5,252 nucleotides of DNA, taken from contig CAMYWI010000123.1 in the NCBI GenBank assembly GCA_947302675.1, positions 1-5,252 on the forward strand. Reading direction: 5' to 3'. A program made the position numbers and the translations under genes. Within the stretch, counting starts at the first letter, position 1. The number at the start of each line of letters is the position of its first letter. A model generated the notes under the pieces. The model made no database searches. It was not told the DNA's origin and was given only the letters and a program-made list of their open reading frames with translations. Positions 1-5,252 of the stretch are shown here, in pieces. This stretch comes from an uncultured Selenomonadales bacterium. Its GTDB lineage: Bacteria > Bacillota_C > Negativicutes > Selenomonadales > Selenomonadaceae.

Positions 1-2021
1 TGCTTGACGCCAAAGCGGTGCTCCTCGTCGATAATCAGCAAGCCCAAGTTCTTGAATTGAATTCGGCTCGACAAAATGGAGTGCGTCCCGATTAGAATAT
101 CGACTTGCCCTGCGCGGACTTTTTGTAAAGTCGTGCGCTGTTCCTTTGGAGTTCGGAAACGGCAAATCACGTCGACTGTTGGCAAAAATCCCGCGAATCG
201 CTCGGAAAAAGTTTGGTAATGTTGTTGAGCCAAAACCGTCGTCGGCACGAGAACTGCGCATTGTTTGCCATTCATTGCCGCCTTGTAAGCCGCGCGAATC
301 GCAATTTCTGTCTTGCCAAAGCCCACGTCGCCGCAAATCAATCTGTCCATAGGGCGCGGGCGTTCCATATCCTTTTTAACTTCGTCGACCGCGCGGATTT
401 GGTCGGGCGTCTCTTCGTAAGGAAAGGCGTCCTCGAACTCGCGCTGAGTGGCGTCGTCTTCGGCGAAGGCAAAGCCCGAAGACTTCTCGCGCCGCGCGTA
501 AATCTCCAAAAGTTTTTCGGCAATGTCCTCAACAGCGGCGGAGGCTCGCGACTTTGCACGCGCCCAATCGCCCGAACCCAAGCGCGAAAGTTTAGGCGTC
601 GCGCCGTCGCCCGAAATATATTTCTGCAGATAATGAACTTGCTCGACCGGAATGAACAACTTGTCCGCGCCGCCGTACTGAATGTTGAGAAAATCCTTGT
701 GAACGCCGTCAAACTCCAGCGTCTCGACGCCGAGATATTTACCAATGCCGTTTTCGACGTGCACGACGTAATCGCCGGGGTGAATGTCGCTGAAACTGCG
801 AATCTTGTCGCCCGCCTCTGCCGCAAAAGTTTTGACGCGCCGCTTGACTTGCCCGCCGAAAACATTTTTCTCGGTCAGCACGGTGAGCTTGGCGTTGGGG
901 AAGGTAAAGCCGTCGCTTAGCGTGCCGAACTCAAGATTTATGCCCGTCAGATTGTTTTCGTACAAAAGTTTCATGACGCCGTTAAGTTTCGCCTGGCTCG
1001 CGAACAAGATAAAAATTTTCTGCTTGAGTTCAAGGAGCCGCGCAATTTCTTCAAGGAAAAATTTCGTTTGACCTTGAAAGCTCGCGACGTTGGCGGCGGT
1101 CAGCCCGATTGATTCAGTCGGCTCGACGCCGCGAATATTTTTCAGCATAAGCTCGAAGTGAATCAAACTGCCCGCGCGGGAGCTTTTAACAAGTTGCTCG
1201 AACGTGAAAATATTTTTCTTGATTTCGGGGTCTTCGTGAATCAGATTTTGAATCGCCTCGACAATCCGCGCGGGTTCGTCGAAAATAATTGTGCCGTCGT
1301 CGCCCGCGCAGCTCAAGAAAGATTCGGCACTCTTTGAAAAATTTTTAATCGGTAGAATCGTGACGGCTTGAGCCTTTTTGCCCGAACGGAGCGTATCGAA
1401 GTTGATTAGGCGAATGGAATAAATCTCGTCGCCGAAAAACTCCACGCGGTAAGGCGTCGGCTCGTTAATAGGAAAGATGTCGACAATGCCGCCGTGCACG
1501 CTAAATTTTCCAATGGCGTCAATCTCGTCCGCCCGCTCGTAGCCGAACTCGTCAAGCCGCGCCAAAAACTTTTCTATCGAAAAAATCTCGCCGACCTCGA
1601 CGCGCAGTTGATGCTTGAAAAAATCTTGCCGCGAGAAATCTTTTTTGACCGCCGCCATTGCCGACGACAGCACGATAAATTTCTCGCCGCGCAGAAGTCG
1701 CGCTAAAATCTCAAGACGTTTGGCTTGCCGCTCGACGCCGATTGTGCTCGCCTTGACCTCGATTAAATCCAATTCGGGCAATTCGACGACCTCGACGCCT
1801 GGTAAAAGCTCTGTGAAATTTTCTCGCCACTCCGCGATTTTTTCCTTGCCGCTTACTAAAATTATCGTCGGGCGCGGCTTGAGCGCGTAGCCCGCCGCCG
1901 CCATAAAAATTTTCTGCGTGCCCGTCAAGCCGTAAAGTAAAAACTCGCCGCGTTGGGAAAATTTTTTCGCCGCCGCGCGAATCGTCTCGTCGCCAAGTGC
2001 AAACTCCAATATCTTGTGCAT
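1..2021 (-). CDS. mfd: Transcription-repair coupling factor Mfd, N-terminal 673 residues (3' end beyond window)
   Basis: Mfd is a cytoplasmic ATP-driven DNA translocase that binds RNA polymerase stalled at lesions, pushes it off and recruits UvrA for nucleotide excision repair. The frame is open without a stop from ATG 2021 to the window edge. Visible parts in order: UvrB-like N-terminal module (YGLTGTQK near residue 29, GKFSVHGGIVDIFP from 171); RNA-polymerase-interacting domain from about 412 (HPGDYVVHVENGIGKYLG, then LFIPVEQVHYLQKYI); helicase domain with Walker A GDVGFGKTE at 564-572 (Lys570), motif Ia TTVLAQQ at 594-600, GTHSIL, and DEEH Walker B at 665-668. The second RecA lobe, TRG motif and C-terminal domain lie outside. 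The start is chosen because a GGAGG sits 9 bases upstream and the protein begins where relatives do; the ATG at 2043 is out of frame. Walker A lies some 60 residues earlier than in E. coli or B. subtilis as I remember them, so the UvrB-like module is compact. It appears to have its own promoter. The identification is very secure. Confidence 0.97.
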   Translation of the reverse strand, partial: MHKILEFALGDETIRAAAKKFSQRGEFLLYGLTGTQKIFMAAAGYALKPRPTIILVSGKEKIAEWRENFTELLPGVEVVELPELDLIEVKASTIGVERQAKRLEILARLLRGEKFIVLSSAMAAVKKDFSRQDFFKHQLRVEVGEIFSIEKFLARLDEFGYERADEIDAIGKFSVHGGIVDIFPINEPTPYRVEFFGDEIYSIRLINFDTLRSGKKAQAVTILPIKNFSKSAESFLSCAGDDGTIIFDEPARIVEAIQNLIHEDPEIKKNIFTFEQLVKSSRAGSLIHFELMLKNIRGVEPTESIGLTAANVASFQGQTKFFLEEIARLLELKQKIFILFASQAKLNGVMKLLYENNLTGINLEFGTLSDGFTFPNAKLTVLTEKNVFGGQVKRRVKTFAAEAGDKIRSFSDIHPGDYVVHVENGIGKYLGVETLEFDGVHKDFLNIQYGGADKLFIPVEQVHYLQKYISGDGATPKLSRLGSGDWARAKSRASAAVEDIAEKLLEIYARREKSSGFAFAEDDATQREFEDAFPYEETPDQIRAVDEVKKDMERPRPMDRLICGDVGFGKTEIAIRAAYKAAMNGKQCAVLVPTTVLAQQHYQTFSERFAGFLPTVDVICRFRTPKEQRTTLQKVRAGQVDILIGTHSILSSRIQFKNLGLLIIDEEHRFGVK

Positions 2022-2030
2022 GAAAACTTC

Positions 2031-2035
2031 CCTCC
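2031..2035 (-). promoter_or_regulatory. Ribosome binding site of mfd
   Basis: GGAGG on the minus strand, within GGAGGGAAG, ends 9 bases before ATG 2021. It decides the mfd start. If the promoter at 2042-2069 is used, transcription would begin near 2035-2036, so this site would lie at the very 5' end of an unusually short leader of about 15 bases. Confidence 0.8.
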
Positions 2036-2041
2036 GCCGCC

Positions 2042-2069
2042 ATTATAGCAAAAAAAATCTCCCGTTCAA
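2042..2069 (-). promoter_or_regulatory. Extended -10 sigma-70-type promoter for mfd
   Basis: On the minus strand a perfect TATAAT (2047-2042) is preceded by TGC, giving the extended -10 form TGnTATAAT. A weak -35 candidate, TTGAAC (2069-2064), lies 16 bases upstream and matches TTGACA at four of six positions. The -35 region falls in the loop and arm of the preceding terminator and the T-tract fills the spacer. The position just upstream of the mfd ribosome binding site supports it. The inference is from motif match only. Confidence 0.65.
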
Positions 2070-2081
2070 AATCAGCGGGAG
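2050..2081 (-). terminator. Rho-independent terminator after the ileS-DUF1919-DUF1919 unit
   Basis: Minus-strand CTCCCG (2081-2076) pairs perfectly with CGGGAG (2064-2059) around an 11-base loop. One A is followed by eight T residues (2057-2050). It begins 19 bases after the stop of the downstream DUF1919 gene, which is the expected place for an operon terminator. The stem of six base pairs is short but GC-rich. Confidence 0.8.
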
Positions 2082-2100
2082 CTTAAATTCAATCGCCGAG

Positions 2101-2949
2101 TCACGTTTCAATCAGCGGAGTTTTCTTGCCGTAAAGGAGCATGTCGAACAGGTCATAGTAAAAAACTTTACCACGCGCAAAATTATTGACAGTTTTCCAG
2201 TAAGGACCCTTTGGATTTTTAATGTACCACGCCGAATTCAAATCGGACTTAAAAGGCACGAAGCAAACTTTTTTATCGTAAGGGAGCGCGTCGAACTCCG
2301 CCGCAAACTCTTCGCTCTCGGTGTAAGTCGTCACGAAAAGATTATCCCAATTAATTTTCTGCTTGCGCTCGTTCCACTTGGCAAGAGCCGCCTCGAAGTC
2401 GCGATAGTGATTCATGTGAATGTTGACTTCGCCCAGCGCAACGTAAGGATAATTTTTCTTCAAGTTAGTATCGTAGAGCGTCTCCTTGAAAGTCAACGGC
2501 TCCTCAATATAGGCTCGCGCCTCGCGCAGAAAACGCAAATAATCTGGCTCATCAAAGAACATGTTGACGAACGGCGAGCGGAACGGCAAGCCCAGCGTAT
2601 GCAACAACAACCCGCCAAAACAATTCATTGTGAAAATCGACAGGCGCGAGCTTTGGAGCTGACGATACTTGTCGAGCGTGAAACCAGGAATGCAGACAAT
2701 CCAATCGCCCAAAAGTTTTTCTTCCGGCAGGTTGAGTTGTCGAGCGGCTTTCGTGGCTTTGCTCATGCCGAGTTTCTTCGCGCCGACAACAAGGATAGTA
2801 TCAATCCCCCCCCAGTCAACCGTGCCGATGTCTTCACCAGTTGACGAGCCGACGACTTCGATGCCGTCATGCTGCCCCTCCAAAATTTTCAGCGCGTCGT
2901 CTTGAAACGTCGTGTCGTTCGTGACGCGCCAAACTAAAACTTTAATCAT
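2101..2949 (-). CDS. DUF1919 family protein, copy A (282 aa)
   Basis: No reaction is established for this family; members occur often in exopolysaccharide or capsule loci, so a role in glycan synthesis or modification is an inference. Residues 1 to about 95 look like a small alpha/beta Rossmann-type domain (strands KVLVWRV at 3-9 and TILVVGA at 51-57, then LNLPEEKLLGDWIV), as often precedes DUF1919. Residues about 100-280 carry the DUF1919 signature: SRLSIF, NCFGG at 109-113, LGLPFRSPFVNMFF at 119-132, IHMNHY at 177-182, RKQKINWDNLF at 195-205, FDALPYDKKVCFVPF at 219-233. There is no signal peptide or membrane segment, so it is probably cytoplasmic. The start is set by AGAAAGGA eight bases upstream and by alignment with copy B. 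It lies 17 bases after copy B and just before a terminator, so it is the last gene of the unit. Codons 46-48 form a G8 run (2813-2806) that could slip. About 60% identical to copy B by eye. Confidence 0.85.
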   Translation of the reverse strand: MIKVLVWRVTNDTTFQDDALKILEGQHDGIEVVGSSTGEDIGTVDWGGIDTILVVGAKKLGMSKATKAARQLNLPEEKLLGDWIVCIPGFTLDKYRQLQSSRLSIFTMNCFGGLLLHTLGLPFRSPFVNMFFDEPDYLRFLREARAYIEEPLTFKETLYDTNLKKNYPYVALGEVNIHMNHYRDFEAALAKWNERKQKINWDNLFVTTYTESEEFAAEFDALPYDKKVCFVPFKSDLNSAWYIKNPKGPYWKTVNNFARGKVFYYDLFDMLLYGKKTPLIET

Positions 2950-2962
2950 GTCAAATCCTTTC
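2947..2962 (-). repeat. Copied leader: ribosome binding site and start of copy A matching the ileS tail
   Basis: The 16 minus-strand bases GAAAGGATTTGACATG precede and include the copy A start. They match 3882-3867, where the same stretch is the last codons and stop of ileS plus the copy B start, at 15 of 16 positions. It acts as the copy A Shine-Dalgarno region (AGAAAGGA). The match suggests that the duplication carried the end of ileS along; convergence on a good ribosome binding site is the alternative. Confidence 0.6.
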
Positions 2963-2966
2963 TAAA

Positions 2967-3869
2967 TTACATATCAATCAGCGGAGTTTTCTTGCCGTAA
3001 AGGAGCATGTCGAACGGGTCGTAGTAAAAGGGCTTGCCCATGCCGAAATGATTAATTACGTCCCAAAACTCCTTGTCGCTCTGAATTTCGCGATTGATAT
3101 ACCACGCCGAATCCAACTCCGACTTGAACGGCACAAAGCAAACCTTCTTGCCGTAAGGAAGTGCGTCGAACTCCTCCAAAATTTCTTCGCGCTCGGTGTA
3201 AGCCGTCACGAAAAGATTGTACCAGTTGATTCGCGCCTTGCGCCGCTCCCAAATCTTAGCCGCCTCGTCGAAGTTGGGGTAGTGGTTCATGTGAATATCT
3301 ATGTTGCCGAGCGTGACGACCGGATAATCGGATTTCAAAATCGTTTCCACTTTGCTTTCCTTGAAAATCAATCGCTCCTCCATGTAGACGCGCGGCGCAC
3401 GCAGGAAACGCAGATATTCTTTTTCGCTGTTGAAAAACATGTTGACGAACGGCGAGCGGAACGGCAAGCCCAGCGTATGTGATATAAAGCCGCCAAAACA
3501 ATTAAATGGAAAAATCGACAGGCGCGACCTCTGCAAGCGACGGTACTTGCCAAGTTCAAAGCCAGGAATAGTGACAATCCAATCGCCCAAAAGCTTTTCT
3601 TCGGGCAAGTTGAGTTGGCGGGCGGCTTGCGCAACTTGGCTCATGCCGACTTGCCTTGCGCCGACGACAAGTAAAATATCGTATACAGCCTCGCAAGCCT
3701 TATCCGGTGGAAGGAAGGGAACGTTCTTTCCGTCTTTGACAAGCCCGATTTCGCGAACCGACGTTAACCCGACGAGTTCAACGCCGCTATGCTGTTGCTC
3801 CAAAATGTTTATCGCGTCGTTGAAAAAACTCGTGTCCTCCGAAACGACCCAGATTAAAACTTTCAGCAT
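2967..3869 (-). CDS. DUF1919 family protein, copy B (300 aa)
   Basis: Paralog of copy A with the same two-part layout: Rossmann-like N-terminal part (MLKVLIWVV; ILLVVGA at 65-71; LNLPEEKLLGDWIV at 86-99) followed by DUF1919 (SRLSIF, NCFGG at 123-127, LGLPFRSPFVNMFF at 133-146, IHMNHY at 192-197, RINWYNLF at 213-220, FDALPYGKKVCFVPF). The His/Asn-rich IHMNHY box and the invariant NC pair are candidate functional residues, by inference. It is 18 residues longer than copy A, mainly an extra stretch around residues 45-62. I place the start at ATG 3869, not the longer in-frame start at 3950, because this matches the copy A start, has AAAGG eight bases upstream, and avoids an 80-base overlap with ileS. 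The ileS stop TGA and this ATG are one base apart (TGACATG), implying cotranscription and probably coupled translation. No signal peptide is visible. The biological role is unknown. Confidence 0.85.
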   Translation of the reverse strand: MLKVLIWVVSEDTSFFNDAINILEQQHSGVELVGLTSVREIGLVKDGKNVPFLPPDKACEAVYDILLVVGARQVGMSQVAQAARQLNLPEEKLLGDWIVTIPGFELGKYRRLQRSRLSIFPFNCFGGFISHTLGLPFRSPFVNMFFNSEKEYLRFLRAPRVYMEERLIFKESKVETILKSDYPVVTLGNIDIHMNHYPNFDEAAKIWERRKARINWYNLFVTAYTEREEILEEFDALPYGKKVCFVPFKSELDSAWYINREIQSDKEFWDVINHFGMGKPFYYDPFDMLLYGKKTPLIDM

Positions 3870-3870
3870 G

Positions 3871-5252
3871 TCAAAGCCTTTCGACAGCGAGAGAAATTTT
3901 TTCGCCGTTAATATCCCAAGCTTTAGCGTTGTCGTTGGCGGCGAAGACAATCTCCCGCGCGAGCGTGACGGTCATGATTTCTTCCGCGTTGTTCGTGATA
4001 ATGTCGGCGAGCTTGTCGTTACCAGCGACGAAAATTTTAATCTTGTCAGTAACCTCGAAGTTGCTCTCGCGGCGCATGACTTGAATCTTGCTGATAATCT
4101 CGCGGACAAAGCCTTCCTCAATCAGCGCGGGCGTCAAGGTCGTTGCAAGCGCGATAGAAAGTTCGCCTTCGCTTTGGCAGTTGAAACCTTCGCTCTGCGT
4201 GATTGTAATTTCAATGTCCTCCGCCGTCAAAGTTATATCACCAAGTTTAAGTTCGCCCGTCTTATCGAGTTCGAGTTTCGCGGCGGCTCCGTCAAGCTTT
4301 TCAAGCGCGGCTTTAACTTCGCCCATGCGCTTACCGACCTTTTTACCGAGCACGCGGAAATTCGGCTTGATGTTGTATTTAATAAACTCGCCCATATCCG
4401 CGCGGAACTCGACGCTTTTAACGTTAAGCTCGTCCTCGACAATCTCAACAAAGAATTCGGGCAGAACCTGCGCGGCTTTGACAAACATATTGGCGACGGG
4501 CTGACGGTTTTTAATGTTGGAGGCGTTGCGGGCGGCGCGACCAAGCACGACGATTTTCAAAACCAAATCCATATTGCGTTCAAGCTCGGCGTCGATAAAT
4601 TTTTCGTCGGCAGTCGGGTAGTCGCAAAGGTGAACGCTTTCCGGCGCAGTTTTATCGATTGAGCAAACCAAGTTGCGATAGATATTCTCCGTGATGAACG
4701 GAACCATAGGAGCCGCCGCCTTCGCCAAAGTCACAAGCGCGGTGTAAAGCGTCATGTAGGCGTTAATCTTGTCCTGCTCCATGCCCTTCGCCCAGAAACG
4801 CGCACGACTTCTACGAACGTACCAGTTAGACAACTCGTCAACAAAGTCTTGCAACGCCCGCGCAGATTCGGGAACTTTATAATTCGCCAGCGCGTCGTCG
4901 ACCGTCTTAACCATTGTATTCAAGCGCGAGAGCAACCACTTATCCATGACGGAAAGTTTTTCGTAGTCGAGCTGATATTTCGTGGCGTCAAAGTCGTCAA
5001 TGTTGGCGTACAGCACGAAGAAGGCATAAGTATTCCACAGCGTCCCCAAGAATTTCCGCTGACCTTCGACAACCGCGTCATCATGAAAACGATTCGGGAG
5101 CCAAGGCGCGGAGTTTTCGTAGAAATACCAGCGAATTGCGTCCGCGCCGTGTTTGGCGAGCGTCTCCATTGGCGCGACGGCGTTGCCCTTCGACTTCGAC
5201 ATCTTCTGCCCGTTTTTGTCGAGCACCAATCCGAGCACGATACAGTTCTTAA
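3871..5252 (-). CDS. ileS: Isoleucyl-tRNA synthetase, C-terminal 459 residues (5' end beyond window)
   Basis: This cytoplasmic class I enzyme charges tRNA-Ile with isoleucine using ATP. The frame enters open at the window edge (KNCIVLGLVLDKNGQ) and reaches KMSKS at 5205-5191, the loop that stabilises the adenylate transition state. Next come GADAIRWYFYENSAPWLPNRF and FLGTLWNTYAFFVLYANID, then the helical anticodon-binding domain (from about DKWLLSRLN at 4941 through DFVDELSNWYVRRSRARFW and PFITENIYRNLV), and a C-terminal part with NIKNRQPVANMFV, IIVEDELNVKSVEF-like region and MRRESNFEVTDKIKIF. HIGH and the editing domain are outside. KGN after KMSKS, the WYF/SAPW region and the absence of a C-terminal CxxC zinc site point to the eukaryote-like IleS2 type, the class usually insensitive to mupirocin. 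A GTG at 5238 is internal, since the upstream residues still match the family. The last codons double as the ribosome binding site of the next gene. Confidence 0.96.
   Translation of the reverse strand, partial: KNCIVLGLVLDKNGQKMSKSKGNAVAPMETLAKHGADAIRWYFYENSAPWLPNRFHDDAVVEGQRKFLGTLWNTYAFFVLYANIDDFDATKYQLDYEKLSVMDKWLLSRLNTMVKTVDDALANYKVPESARALQDFVDELSNWYVRRSRARFWAKGMEQDKINAYMTLYTALVTLAKAAAPMVPFITENIYRNLVCSIDKTAPESVHLCDYPTADEKFIDAELERNMDLVLKIVVLGRAARNASNIKNRQPVANMFVKAAQVLPEFFVEIVEDELNVKSVEFRADMGEFIKYNIKPNFRVLGKKVGKRMGEVKAALEKLDGAAAKLELDKTGELKLGDITLTAEDIEITITQSEGFNCQSEGELSIALATTLTPALIEEGFVREIISKIQVMRRESNFEVTDKIKIFVAGNDKLADIITNNAEEIMTVTLAREIVFAANDNAKAWDINGEKISLAVERL

Noticed and set aside
213..920. 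235-codon plus-strand frame over mfd
   Set aside because: It lies opposite the RNA-polymerase-interacting and helicase regions of Mfd, whose motifs are unmistakable in the other strand.
1711..2043. 110-codon minus-strand frame starting at ATG 2043 in the TATAAT region
   Set aside because: It is out of frame with mfd, begins within the putative promoter and shows no recognisable protein features.
2806..2813. G8 run as a sequencing error or pseudogene-making frameshift
   Set aside because: The frame is continuous and aligns with copy B on both sides of the run, so the stated length gives an intact protein.
2014..2844. 276-codon open frame on the plus strand across copy A, and a similar one at 3048-3482 across copy B
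   Set aside because: Both are antisense shadows. They resemble each other only because the genes beneath are paralogs, and they lack a convincing ribosome binding site or family resemblance.
3870..3950. Longer start for copy B giving 327 residues
   Set aside because: The extra 27 residues overlap the ileS coding end, have no counterpart in copy A, and the internal ATG has the proper ribosome binding site.
3430..4662. 410-codon open frame on the plus strand spanning copy B and the end of ileS
   Set aside because: It runs antisense to two strongly supported genes; its openness follows from their codon bias.
5236..5238. GTG as the ileS-fragment start
   Set aside because: The preceding in-frame residues KNCIV continue the family match into the window edge, so the gene simply extends beyond the window.

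Overview
The window is a compact bacterial chromosomal segment of roughly even GC with every supported gene on the minus strand. Reading in the direction of transcription (high to low coordinates), it holds the 3' two-thirds-of-a-domain portion of ileS (class I isoleucyl-tRNA synthetase, from just before the KMSKS loop to the stop), two tandem paralogous genes for DUF1919-type proteins, an intrinsic terminator, a promoter, and the first 673 codons of mfd (transcription-repair coupling factor). The Mfd and IleS sequences look Bacillota-like (closest to Clostridia/Negativicutes from memory); that placement is an impression, not a search result.

Layout. 5252-3871: ileS, cut by the window edge on its 5' side. 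3869-2967: first DUF1919 paralog (copy B, 300 aa), whose ATG lies one base after the ileS stop, so it is probably translationally coupled to ileS. 2949-2101: second paralog (copy A, 282 aa), 17 bases after copy B. 2081-2050: rho-independent terminator closing the ileS-B-A unit. 2069-2042: extended -10 promoter for mfd, whose -35 side lies inside the terminator hairpin. 2021-1: mfd, cut by the window edge at its DEEH helicase box.

How the genes relate. ileS and mfd are housekeeping genes with no known link to DUF1919. DUF1919 proteins are found mostly in surface polysaccharide contexts and have no established reaction, so two copies wired into an aminoacyl-tRNA synthetase operon are the unexplained part of the window. 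Sequence details suggest a fairly recent tandem duplication: about 60% protein identity by eye, two blocks of 42 and 44 identical bases, and a copied ribosome-binding leader whose original appears to be the last codons of ileS. Copy A also carries a G8 homopolymer near its 5' end, where loss or gain of one G would truncate the protein, so it could be a phase-variable switch. There is no gene-free stretch longer than 80 bases; I saw no RNA gene, insertion sequence or CRISPR array.
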